In this document: positions 20,766 through 31,166 of the stretch, piece after piece
Layout: every line of letters begins with the position of its first letter
Position numbering within the stretch: position 1 is the first letter of the stretch
Source of the DNA: Beroe ovata
Lineage: Eukaryota > Ctenophora > Nuda > Beroida > Beroidae
Assembly: GCA_946803715.1 (NCBI GenBank)
Contig: CAMPET010000045.1
Coordinates: 334,229-365,709, forward strand
Direction of reading: 5' to 3'
DNA length: 31,481 nucleotides
Notes under the pieces: model-generated
What the model saw: the letters and a program-made list of their open reading frames with translations, nothing else
Told to the model about the DNA's origin: nothing
The model's database searches: none
Position numbers and translations under genes: made by a program

Positions 20766-21670
20766 ACCTACACCAGTTAGATCATGAGGTGATGCACAGA
20801 GGATGTATGGTCCTTACATCACTGAATCAATTTAAATGAGTAATTAACGATCGACTCATAATCAATTTCATAATCATGATAATTAATTTTATAATGGTGA
20901 TTCGGGATCTAATTTGGTTGGTTTAACTTATTACTTATGCCGACTAAGATTACTACCCTTTTTTCATTACTTTGTATCCAGTTTAGCGGACATTGATGTC
21001 CAATCCAGTCTACAGAATACGGTATATTTGAGTAAGGTGTACATTGTGCACTGCACAAATGAGACATGAAATCTGAAAGTGCTTCACAGTTCTAATGGTT
21101 GTAGCTATTCTCGCACTTCTATAGCTATAGACCGTAATAGGTGTTGATCTCATTGGTCGATAACCTGTTCCATGCGATGTGAAAATCTTGTGTCCCTTCC
21201 TCAGGATTTATTTCAACATCTCAATGATTTCAATTGTTGACCAAACACCAAGATCTAGGTGAATGAATTGTGCATATGAAAATTGGAAGAAGCGAATCCG
21301 GTGACTGAGATCAATTGTATATATTATTCAGCAGTTCCGCCTTCAGACACCCCTTGGTCTGACTCTTATTTATCACGTCAAGATACGTGACTGCATGTAG
21401 AGGGCTCGCCGAGAAGGACAGGCGCATTTCTAGTCCTTTATTCCGTCCCGCGGCAAAAGCTCTATCACTTGTATTTTGACGTCAAGCATAATAACCGCGC
21501 GTGACCAGCCCTCTCGTGATAACACGTGCCTCAACGTGCCGCTCTTATTCCAGAGAGAACAATAAACAACTCTCATTTCTTTTCAGCAAACCAATTAGGT
21601 GGGCACTTTGTCATCATGGGCCCAGCTGGAAACTAGACTGGATAGGAAGATGGTCACACCCACATCATAA
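20766..21670. other. Divergent intergenic region between carboxypeptidase and GPCR genes
   Basis: No exon is supported. The part from about 20929 is the start of the duplicated GPCR unit and recurs from about 25992. It contains an AT-rich patch near 20825-20900. Confidence 0.5.
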
Positions 21671-21678
21671 TATAAAAG
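21671..21678 (+). promoter_or_regulatory. TATA box of GPCR gene copy 1
   Basis: TATAAAAG lies 55 bases upstream of the ATG at 21726, supporting a short leader and a first exon at 21726-21804. Confidence 0.65.
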
Positions 21679-21725
21679 GAGGATTCATACTAGGGGAGTT
21701 CGCATTGAATCCAACTATAGTGGTG

Positions 21726-24700
21726 ATGCGAGTTGATTACCTTTTCATTGTAGTCTGCAGCTACAAAATCGTTCACAGTATTGAACATTCGATCACAGAG
21801 CAAGGTCAGTCCTTTCACTTTTCCAGTTTTCCATCAATCAATTATGATTCATTACAGTACCTAACTTCCGAATTCCGATCCTTCATGCTGCCTCACCTGA
21901 TATTGGTTCATCTTCTATATCAGGGCGCTGGTGAGCGCCCGCCGCCACGGAAATAAAATAGGCGTGGTCCCGGCCCGTAGGGCCGGCAGTGTTGGTTCGA
22001 AGTGATATGAACGCGCTTGCAGAAATTAAGCTCTCCGATAAAATATTAGGCTTTCAAAAACTGGCCCGAAATTAGGACGAACGCATGCAAAGCATCCTTG
22101 CTTGCGGGACGTCTTCAATAAGGTATCAATACCATAAAATTTCAGGGTTCACATGTGGAATCGAGGAGTTCAATGGGTTTATTAAACATGTCTGCAGAGA
22201 TGGCGACGTTCAATTTTTCAAATGCTTCAATTCAAATATCTTTTATGGGAAAGGAAAGATTGGATACGAATCACTCTGTCCCAATGACCCACGTTTCTAT
22301 CAGTTGTGTGGGATAGTGGATTACAGTTTGGAACTTGGTAACACTGGATTTGAAGGACTCTGTGGGGCTTATCTCTGTGACATGAGTAAAAGATACCATG
22401 ACCCGGATATGTTTGAAAGTTTGCGAGTCTTTACAACAAAGGATGGTAACATTTGCAATGGTATTAGAGATTGCGCTAACACTGGCATAGATGAGGCACA
22501 TTGCAACCTAGACTACAGATATACTTTGTTACCTTCCGGTCAAATAATAGCAAGAAACTTGGTCTGCAATCTCGAATGTGACTCCATATTAATGGATTGT
22601 GAAGATGAGTGGAATTGCAATGGCTTTCAGTACGGAATTCATTGTAGTGAGACAACAGAGAAAGATGCCGATCCAATATACATAGAACCTGTTTACATGT
22701 GTGATGGTAGGAGGGATTGTTTGTATGGTGAGGATGAGAAAAATTGCAAAGTCATGTCCAATGATCAAAGCGTGCAAACATGTATGAAGTATGACAGGTT
22801 TGAAAAAGAGAGCTTTTCAATGATATTGCCTAACAATATGAGATGTTTTCCAAATTTTGCTTTATGCATAAATCAGATGGACCAAACTAACTGTACAGAC
22901 ATTAATAGAGTTGGTGTTCACTGCCTTGTGAACGATTATCCATCAACGGTTTCAATATTCCTCCTGTGCAAAGGCAGATCCAAGGTTTGTGATGACAATT
23001 TTGAAAACAACTGTGAGCAAATTTCAACAAGTTGCTTTGTACACAAACACAAGTTGTGTGATGGAATATTGGATTGTCGGGACAAAAATGACGAAGATCA
23101 GACCGCCTGTATCAGGAAGACAAACCGGAAGTGCAGGAGACGAGGAAGATCAAACGAAACTTTACCAATTCCACTACCGTGGCTGTTGGATGGCGTCGCA
23201 GATTGCATGGGAGAAGAAGATGAAGATGGTTCATTGTGGCCAACTTGTGGCCGAGGACCCACGCTAAGGTTCACTTCAGAAATCAGTGAATGTGAGGATG
23301 TATTCCTATGCAGAGGCGGGGAATCGGGCTATGTTGAGATGGATCTTCTCTGTGATGGTGTAGAGAGCTGCGGTTTCGAAAACAATGTCTGCTCAGTGTC
23401 CAGAAAGTTCCCAGATATTCAAACCGATCTGCAGGCTACAATGCAGCCGTTAGGAGACCATCGTCGGGTTTATCGCATGTCTTATTGTGTAAAGGGGATT
23501 TCAAACATTGCATATCTCATAAATGATCTCTGTTTGATGAGGCACTCTCTTCGGTTTTTCAATCACTTTGTTTTCGGACTGGATCGGGAATCATATGTCT
23601 TACCACTTCTTTCAATTTCATGTAACTATGTCTATGGAGAAAATTACGTTTCCATGAGCTGTAATAGTGCTTGTCATGACTCTAGATGTCCTTTGACTGC
23701 CGTGCCTACAGATCATTCTTGTCCATTAGAGTTACCACAAAGAATCAAAACATATGGTCAGAAGGCGAATGATGAGCCATATTTAGCCATCCTCTTGAAG
23801 TCACGTGGAATGTTTACTAATAAGATCTTTGCTTGTAGCAATAACTTGAGATGTTTACCATATTCGAAAGTATGTAACCTGGTCGATGATTGTGGTGACA
23901 GCTCAGATGAACTAAACTGCACTAACCATTTTAGGTGTGAAAAGACGAATCATTTCCTCCCAAAGACACATAAATGCGATGGAACATTCCACTGCTTAGA
24001 TCTTTCTGATGAATGCAATATTGAGTGCTCAAGAGAATTACTTATTGATACCAAGACAAAGATAGCTGCATGGGTTTTCGGTTCCATTGCAATAATGTGC
24101 AATTTTTTTGCTTTGATCAAGAATACCTCAGGCATAATAAAGTCCAGTAACATGCGTGCTTTGATGAACAAAACTCTTATGCTACTCATCAATTTAGGTG
24201 ACCTTATGACGGGGTTTTATCTTTTGTCTTTGGCAGCCATGGATGCAGTATTCAAAGAAAGCTACTGCATTGCACAAACTCAATGGCTGACTGATAAGAG
24301 ATGCACATTGATTGGAGTAATCAACACAATCGGCTCAGAAATTTCCCTCTTATCAATGACAATGCTGAGTATTATAAGAGCCTGGACTGTCTCGAAGACT
24401 TTGGTTAATGTATCTCCAGGAATAACCAAAAAGAATGTATCAATGTTATCACTAAAGGTACTTTTCATCATATTAGTGTCTGTAGCATTAGCCATTATAC
24501 CAGTTACCCCAAATCTGGAGAATTTTTTCATCAATGGGCTGCATTATGATCCAAAATATAAGATTTTCATTTGGTTTCTGAACAAAAAAGAGCACTTTGA
24601 AGTCCTATCTAAGTATTATGGTAGAATGCAGGAGAAGACACTCCAATGGGAACTGATCTTAAAAATGACAGATGATATGTTTTCCAAAGATTATGGGGTC

Positions 24701-25219
24701 CTTAAGAAAAAAAAGCTTCAGTTTTATGGCAATGATGCAACATGCATGTTCAAGTATTTTGTCACCTCAGGAGACCCCCAAAGGAAGTTTGTATGGAGTG
24801 TATTGATGCTTAATTTTGTCTGCTTTCTGATCATAGCATTTTCCTATTTGATCATATCTTCACTTTCCAAACAGTCAACGGCAAACCTGGGAGAAAGATT
24901 CAGGAAAAGGCACATGGCAACTCAGCAGAAAATATCTGCAATAATTATTACAGATTGCATATGCTGGATCCCCTTCATCTTCATAGCTTTGCTCCATTCC
25001 TTTGAGAAAGTCAATGCTATAGAGTGGTATTCAGTGTTCTCCATTATCATATTACCAATCAATTCAGTGATCAACCCATTTCTGTATAATGAAATTCTAA
25101 GCAAAGCATTAGGATCTATTTTATCAAGAATGTTCATAACTGTGAACAAAAAGAATGGCATTGAGATGAATCAGTTCAATAGAGTTCAATCAGTTCAGCA
25201 AAATAATGAAGTTCAATAA
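21726..25219 (+). CDS. LDLa-repeat class A (rhodopsin-like) GPCR, copy 1, two exons, about 1050 aa
   Basis: The proposed structure is exon 1 at 21726-21804 (signal peptide MRVDYLFIVVCSYKIVHS), donor CAAG/GTCAGT, acceptor TTTCAG at 22145, and exon 2 at 22146-25219, joined in phase 1. The ATG at 22085 opens the long frame but would lie in the intron and lacks a signal peptide. The ectodomain (to about residue 660) has several LDL-receptor class A modules, recognisable as CDGRRDCLYGEDEKNC, CDGILDCRDKNDED, CDGVESC, CNLVDDCGDSSDELNC and CDGTFHCLDLSDEC. Seven transmembrane helices follow (about 665-1005): NLGDLM in TM2, SIIRAW in place of DRY at the TM3 end, CICWIPF in TM6 and NPFLY (NPxxY) in TM7. 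This architecture resembles LDLa-containing, LGR-related receptors such as molluscan GRL101, but I see no leucine-rich repeats. The ligand is unknown. The polyadenylation signal overlaps the stop codon. Confidence 0.9.
21920..21988. repeat. GC-rich hairpins within the proposed GPCR intron 1
   Basis: GGGCGCT and AGCGCCC (around 21922-21940) and CCGGCCC-GTA-GGGCCGG (around 21972-21988) form two strong short stems. The equivalent stretch in unit 2 keeps the first stem exactly and has one change (GTAAGG) at the loop of the second. Confidence 0.7.
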
Positions 25220-25220
25220 A
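25215..25220 (+). terminator. Polyadenylation signal overlapping the GPCR copy 1 stop codon
   Basis: The coding end GTT CAA TAA A contains AATAAA, with the stop TAA at 25217-25219 inside the hexamer. No other AATAAA was noticed in the following 180 shared bases. Confidence 0.5.
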
Positions 25221-25402
25221 GAGTATTGCCACACTAGAGACCTGAATAACTTACTGCATGAGACTCCTTTCTGAACGGGATTCTTGATTGCAACTCAGAA
25301 CGCCCAGAAGCAAAATTACTGATGGGTCAGAAAAAAGGGCTGACCAATACACAGGAGTTGGGATCAGTATGCTTCATGCTGAGTATTCATGTTCCATATT
25401 AA

Positions 25403-25563
25403 GGCAAAAGGGTCATAAGATTTGTAGATGTGTCCATTGTGTCCATCACCTGGGGAATGTCTAATGCACGTCTAATGCACGTCTAATGCACGTCCATTAG
25501 ACGTCCATTAGACATTTCACTCAGTTTGAAAATTTGGTATTTTTGTCCATTGCACACCAGTGG
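25403..25563. other. Unit 1 to spacer transition with 11-mer tandem repeats
   Basis: This sequence is unique to the spacer. GTCTAATGCAC is repeated three times (25459-25491), directly followed by GTCCATTAGAC twice (25492-25513). GTCTAAT and ATTAGAC are reverse complements, so the five units also form an inverted arrangement. Confidence 0.85.
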
Positions 25564-25564
25564 N
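25564..25564. other. Ambiguous base N between the two GPCR units
   Basis: The single N lies in the spacer between duplicated units, after GCACACCAGTGG. It is probably a scaffold join. Confidence 0.75.
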
Positions 25565-25637
25565 ATAAAGGAAAAACTAAGGAATGGAGAATGCTGGCCG
25601 TGTGACCGGTTTGTTCACACGTGCGGTTGCGCGCAGT

Positions 25638-25765
25638 GTGTGGAAGAGGTGGAGGTGTAAAGAGGCCCTGTTGAAGAGGCGCAGCTGGCAAGACGCCATG
25701 TGGAAGAGAAGCGGTGTGTTTGGGCCCCTGTGGAAGGAGCGTTTCGCTGTGGATGAGGCGTTATC
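25638..25765. repeat. Degenerate minisatellite, about 30-bp unit
   Basis: Four units begin with (T)GTGGAAGAG, GTTGAAGAG, GTGGAAGAG and GTGGAAGGAG and are spaced about 30 bases apart. An open frame across it (25584-25811) encodes a repetitive W/K/R-rich peptide and is not taken as a gene. Confidence 0.6.
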
Positions 25766-25815
25766 TCCTCAACTGTTTGTCATTTACACTTTGTTTACAC
25801 TCGATACATAATATC

Positions 25816-25987
25816 GTTACTTAACTCGAAAGTTGTGATAACATCATGTTTTCAACTCGGGCTTCGCCCTCGATGAAAACAATCCATTATTCAACTCAGC
25901 CTTCGGCTTCGATGAATAATGAGATATATGCCACTCGCTTCGCTCGAGGCATATATCGTGTTATCCCACACTTTCTCGTTAAGTAAC
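25816..25987. mobile_element. Foldback element: three hairpins inside one outer stem
   Basis: An outer inverted repeat pairs 25816-25843 (GTTACTTAACTCGAAAG...) with 25959-25987 (...CTTTCTCGTTAAGTAAC). Between the arms lie three adjacent hairpins: 25848-25880 (stem GTTTTCA/TGAAAAC), 25885-25921 (CATTATTCA/TGAATAATG) and 25923-25957 (GATATATGCC/GGCATATATC). Their apices share an ACTCG...CTTCG...TCGA pattern, for example GGGCTTCGCCC and AGCCTTCGGCT. The element ends about 5 bases before unit 2 starts. It has no coding capacity. A non-autonomous foldback transposon is the likeliest explanation. Confidence 0.8.
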
Positions 25988-26744
25988 TATATATTACTTA
26001 TGCCGATTAAGATTACTACCCTTTTTTCAGTACTTTGTATCCAGTTTAGCGAACATTGATGTCCAATCCAGTCTACAGAATACGGTATATTTGAGTAAGG
26101 TGTACATTGTGCACTGCACAAATGTGACATGAAATCTGAAAGTGCTTCACAGTTCTAATGGTTGTAGCTATTCTCGCACTTCTATACCTGTGGACCGTAA
26201 TAGGTGTTGATCATTGGTCGACAACCTGTACCATGTGATGTGAAAATCTTGTGTCCTCAGTATTTATTTCAACATTTCAATGATTTCAATTGCTGACCAA
26301 ACACCAATCTAGGTGAATGAATTGTGCATATTATGAAAATTGGAAGAAGCGAATCCGGTGACTGAGATCAATTATATATATTATTCAGCAGTCCCGCGTT
26401 CTGGCACCCCTCGGTCTGACTCTTATGTATCACGTCAAGATACGTGACTGCATGGAGAGTAGAGGGCTCACCAAGAGGAACTGGCGCATTTCTAGTTCTT
26501 TATTTCGTCCCGCGGCAAAAGCTCTATCAATTGTTTTTTGACGTCAAGCATAATAACCGCGCGTTAACAGCTCCCTCGTGGTAACACGTGGTAACACGTG
26601 CCTCAACTTTGAAGCTCTTATTCCAGAGAGAACAATAAACAACTCTCATTTCTTTTCAGCAAACCAATTAGGTGGGACACTTTGTCATCATGGGCCCAGC
26701 TGGAAACTAGACTGGAAAGGAAGATGGTCACAACCACATCATAA

Positions 26745-26752
26745 TATAAAAG
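26745..26752 (+). promoter_or_regulatory. TATA box of GPCR gene copy 2
   Basis: TATAAAAG lies 60 bases upstream of the ATG at 26805. It is conserved in sequence and, apart from a 5-base shift, in distance with copy 1, despite divergence around it. Confidence 0.65.
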
Positions 26753-26804
26753 CAGGATTCATACGAGGGGAGTCTAGTTCGCATTGAATCCAACTATAGT
26801 GGTG

Positions 26805-29800
26805 ATGCGAGTTGATTACCTTTTCATTGTATTCTGCAGCTACACAATCGTTCACAGTATTGAACATTCGATCACAGAGCAAGGTCAGTCCTTTCACTTG
26901 TCCAGTTTTCCATCAATCAATTATGATTCATTTCAGTACCTAACTTCCGAATTCCGATCCTTCATGCTGCCTCACCTGATATTGGTTCATCTTCTATATC
27001 AGGGCGCTGGTGAGCGCCCGCAGCCACGGAAATAAAATAGGCGTGGTCCCGGCCCGTAAGGCCGGCAGTGTTGGTTCGAAGTGATATGAACGCGCTTGCA
27101 GAAATTAAGCTCTCCGATAAAATATTAGGCTTTCAAAAACTGCCCTGAAATTAGGACGAACGCATGCAAAGCATCCTTGCTTGCGGGACGTCTTCAATAA
27201 GGTATCAATACCAAAAAATTTCAGGGTTCACATGTGGAATCGAGGAGTTCAATGGGTTTATTAAACATGTCTGCAGAGATGGCGACGTTCAATTTTTCAA
27301 ATGCTTCAATTCAAATATCTTTTATGGGAAAGGAAAGATTGGATACGAATCACTCTGTCCCAATGACCCACGTTTCTATCAGTTGTGTGGGATAGTGGAT
27401 TACAGTTTGGAACTTGGTAACACTGGATTTGAAGGACTCTGTGGGGCTTATCTCTGTGACATGAGTAAAAGATACCATGACCCGGATATGTTTGAAAGTT
27501 TGCGAGTCTTTACAACAAAGGATGGTAACATTTGCAATGGTATTAGAGATTGCGCTAACACTGGCATAGATGAGGCACATTGCAACCTAGACTACAGATA
27601 TACTTTGTTACCTTCCGGTCAAATAATAGCAAGAAACTTGGTCTGCAATCTCGAATGTGACTCCATATTAATGGATTGTGAAGATGAGTGGAATTGCAAT
27701 GGCTTTCAGTACGGAATTCATTGTAGTGAGACAACAGAGAAAGATGCCGATCCAATATACATAGAACCTGTTTACATGTGTGATGGTAGGAGGGATTGTT
27801 TGTATGGTGAGGATGAGAAAAATTGCAAAGTCATGTCCAATGATCAAAGCGTGCAAACATGTATGAAGTATGACAGGTTTGAAAAAGAGAGCTTTTCAAT
27901 GATATTGCCTAACAATATGAGATGTTTTCCAAATTTTGCTTTATGCATAAATCAGATGGACCAAACTAACTGTACAGACATTAATAGAGTTGGTGTTCAC
28001 TGCCTTGTGAACGATTATCCATCAACGGTTTCAATATTCCTCCTGTGCAAAGGCAGATCCAAGGTTTGTGATGACAATTTTGAAAACAACTGTGAGCAAA
28101 TTTCAACAAGTTGCTTTGTACACAAACACAAGTTGTGTGATGGAATATTGGATTGTCGGGACAAAAATGACGAAGATCAGACCGCCTGTATCAGGAAGAC
28201 AAACCGGAAGTGCAGGAGACGAGGAAGATCAAACGAAACTTTACCAATTCCACTACCGTGGCTGTTGGATGGCGTCGCAGATTGCATGGGAGAAGAAGAT
28301 GAAGATGGTTCATTGTGGCCAACTTGTGGCCGAGGACCCACGCTAAGGTTCACTTCAGAAATCAGTGAATGTGAGGATGTATTCCTATGCAGAGGCGGGG
28401 AATCGGGCTATGTTGAGATGGATCTTCTCTGTGATGGTGTAGAGAGCTGCGGTTTCGAAAACAATGTCTGCTCAGTGTCCAGAAAGTTCCCAGATATTCA
28501 AACCGATCTGCAGGCTACAATGCAGCCGTTAGGAGACCATCGTCGGGTTTATCGCATGTCTTATTGTGTAAAGGGGATTTCAAACATTGCATATCTCATA
28601 AATGATCTCTGTTTGATGAGGCACTCTCTTCGGTTTTTCAATCACTTTGTTTTCGGACTGGATCGGGAATCATATGTCTTACCACTTCTTTCAATTTCAT
28701 GTAACTATGTCTATGGAGAAAATTACGTTTCCATGAGCTGTAATAGTGCTTGTCATGACTCTAGATGTCCTTTGACTGCCGTGCCTACAGATCATTCTTG
28801 TCCATTAGAGTTACCACAAAGAATCAAAACATATGGTCAGAAGGCGAATGATGAGCCATATTTAGCCATCCTCTTGAAGTCACGTGGAATGTTTACTAAT
28901 AAGATCTTTGCTTGTAGCAATAACTTGAGATGTTTACCATATTCGAAAGTATGTAACCTGGTCGATGATTGTGGTGACAGCTCAGATGAACTAAACTGCA
29001 CTAACCATTTTAGGTGTGAAAAGACGAATCATTTCCTCCCAAAGACACATAAATGCGATGGAACATTCCACTGCTTAGATCTTTCTGATGAATGCAATAT
29101 TGAGTGCTCAAGAGAATTACTTATTGATACCAAGACAAAGATAGCTGCATGGGTTTTCGGTTCCATTGCAATAATGTGCAATTTTTTTGCTTTGATCAAG
29201 AATACCTCAGGCATAATAAAGTCCAGTAACATGCGTGCTTTGATGAACAAAACTCTTATGCTACTCATCAATTTAGGTGACCTTATGACGGGGTTTTATC
29301 TTTTGTCTTTGGCAGCCATGGATGCAGTATTCAAAGAAAGCTACTGCATTGCACAAACTCAATGGCTGACTGATAAGAGATGCACATTGATTGGAGTAAT
29401 CAACACAATCGGCTCAGAAATTTCCCTCTTATCAATGACAATGCTGAGTATTATAAGAGCCTGGACTGTCTCGAAGACTTTGGTTAATGTATCTCCAGGA
29501 ATAACCAAAAAGAATGTATCAATGTTATCACTAAAGGTACTTTTCATCATATTAGTGTCTGTAGCATTAGCCATTATACCAGTTACCCCAAATCTGGAGA
29601 ATTTTTTCATCAATGGGCTGCATTATGATCCAAAATATAAGATTTTCATTTGGTTTCTGAACAAAAAAGAGCACTTTGAAGTCCTATCTAAGTATTATGG
29701 TAGAATGCAGGAGAAGACACTCCAATGGGAACTGATCTTAAAAATGACAGATGATATGTTTTCCAAAGATTATGGGGTCCTTAAGAAAAAAAAGCTTCAG

Positions 29801-30298
29801 TTTTATGGCAATGATGCAACATGCATGTTCAAGTATTTTGTCACCTCAGGAGACCCCCAAAGGAAGTTTGTATGGAGTGTATTGATGCTTAATTTTGTCT
29901 GCTTTCTGATCATAGCATTTTCCTATTTGATCATATCTTCACTTTCCAAACAGTCAACGGCAAACCTGGGAGAAAGATTCAGGAAAAGGCACATGGCAAC
30001 TCAGCAGAAAATATCTGCAATAATTATTACAGATTGCATATGCTGGATCCCCTTCATCTTCATAGCTTTGCTCCATTCCTTTGAGAAAGTCAATGCTATA
30101 GAGTGGTATTCAGTGTTCTCCATTATCATATTACCAATCAATTCAGTGATCAACCCATTTCTGTATAATGAAATTCTAAGCAAAGCATTAGGATCTATTT
30201 TATCAAGAATGTTCATAACTGTGAACAAAAAGAATGGCATTGAGATGAATCAGTTCAATAGAGTTCAATCAGTTCAGCAAAATAATGAAGTTCAATAA
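26805..30298 (+). CDS. LDLa-repeat class A GPCR, copy 2, two exons, about 1050 aa
   Basis: The structure is the same as copy 1: exon 1 at 26805-26883 (signal peptide MRVDYLFIVFCSYTIVHS), donor AAG/GTCAGT, acceptor at 27224, exon 2 at 27225-30298. Exon 2 is indistinguishable from copy 1 at the protein level, as are the out-of-frame translations, so the DNA is identical over the compared stretches. Exon 1 differs at two residues of the signal peptide (Val to Phe, Lys to Thr). A His/Gln difference in the long open frame, at residue 17 counting from the ATG at 27164, lies in the proposed intron. Both copies should therefore give the same mature receptor unless the assembly has merged distinct loci. 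It is the last gene before the telomere. Confidence 0.9.
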
Positions 30299-30299
30299 A
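30294..30299 (+). terminator. Polyadenylation signal overlapping the GPCR copy 2 stop codon
   Basis: The arrangement is identical to copy 1: AATAAA contains the stop TAA at 30296-30298. Confidence 0.5.
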
Positions 30300-30481
30300 G
30301 AGTATTGCCACACTAGAGACCTGAATAACTTACTGCATGAGACTCCTTTCTGAACGGGATTCTTGATTGCAACTCAGAACGCCCAGAAGCAAAATTACTG
30401 ATGGGTCAGAAAAAAGGGCTGACCAATACACAGGAGTTGGGATCAGTATGCTTCATGCTGAGTATTCATGTTCCATATTAA

Positions 30482-30943
30482 ATCACTGCATGTGTTGTTT
30501 ATCGGAGTGAAATTTTACTATGAGCAATAAGAACAACTGGCAATTTCCAGTTTTTCCAAGCTTGGTTCAATTAGGTAGTTCCACTTCAGCTACTTAATTA
30601 TAGACCATGTGGCAAACATTCTTATTTCTTTACCTAAAAAGTTGTTTCAGCCCATTTTGTTTCTTTAGCTCTTGGTAACTGCCAATCTGCTTTAATATGT
30701 TGCTAAGATAAAATTCTCCTTAGCTTTTTAGTTAATCATAAGCAGATGATTTATTTGTTATATGAAGTGCTATATGAAGATTGAAGTGTTATCTGGGCCT
30801 GGTGGTCTGACCAGTGACAAAGAGTGGAAAAGAGGTCAAATAACATCTGCAACATAAAATAATTTAAGCTTTGTTTGATCATGGTGCATGTGTTCTTTTG
30901 CTGAGTTTTGAATCCAGTCGGTTGACCAAGCTAATAGCTATGT
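30482..30943. other. Subtelomeric unique sequence, no gene seen
   Basis: This is AT-rich sequence following the breakpoint of unit 2. No open frame with recognisable motifs, no splice-consistent exon and no internal repeat was noticed. Confidence 0.6.
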
Positions 30944-30953
30944 AATGATCAGT

Positions 30954-31050
30954 CTGTAGGATTTTACCCTACTGTCGGTGCGCGCGATTTTCAATCCGTC
31001 CCTTGCCAGGGATAAAATCCCGCCAGCAAGGGTAGGGTGAAATCCTACAA
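30954..31050. mobile_element. MITE, copy 2 (opposite orientation), with 9-bp target-site duplication
   Basis: Its reverse complement matches copies 1 and 3 nearly throughout, including GAAAATCGCGCGCACCGAC and the TGTAGGATTT...AAATCCTACA termini. The flanks ATGATCAGT at 30945-30953 and 31051-31059 are perfect direct repeats. As in copy 1, an A precedes or follows each repeat, so 10 bp is also possible. Confidence 0.88.
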
Positions 31051-31166
31051 ATGATCAGTTTAATAATCACTACATGGTTTCAATTGCCAGACATGTCTGG
31101 GTGTCATATTGCATATCATCAGTCCAATTTTGAGAAATAATGAAATATGTTGGGCATGACATAGGT

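Larger units (their letters stand above)
20929..25402. repeat. Large tandem duplication, unit 1 (GPCR gene copy 1)
   Basis: The unit starts at ATTACTTATGCCGACTAAG and matches the sequence from 25992 onward. Its left 1.2 kb differs from unit 2 by many substitutions and indels. From about 22136 to 25402 I see no difference at a constant offset of 5079. Similarity stops abruptly after GTTCCATATTAA. Confidence 0.95.
25992..30481. repeat. Large tandem duplication, unit 2 (GPCR gene copy 2)
   Basis: This is the second copy of unit 1. Promoter-side differences are plentiful, for example TACCTGTGG for TAGCTATAG near 26185 and several indels of up to a few bases. Similarity ends at 30481, after the shared 3' flank. 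Confidence 0.95.

Noticed and set aside
21965-22005. Possible tRNA or tRNA-derived SINE (GGTTCGAAGTG resembling a B box near 21993)
   Set aside because: No acceptor stem, anticodon arm or convincing A box could be placed around it. The strong stems here are simple GC hairpins.
22085-22145. ATG at 22085 (and 27164) as the translation start of the GPCR genes
   Set aside because: An upstream TATA box, leader exon and phase-matched splice sites explain the gene better. The stretch gives no signal peptide, and the only amino-acid difference in the long frames falls here, as expected for intron.
25459-25513. CRISPR-like or prokaryotic repeat array
   Set aside because: The 11-base units are directly abutting with no spacers, and the window is a eukaryotic genome.
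25584-25811. 75-codon frame with repeated WKR-rich segments
   Set aside because: It is explained by a degenerate 30-bp minisatellite, with no conserved domain and no counterpart elsewhere.
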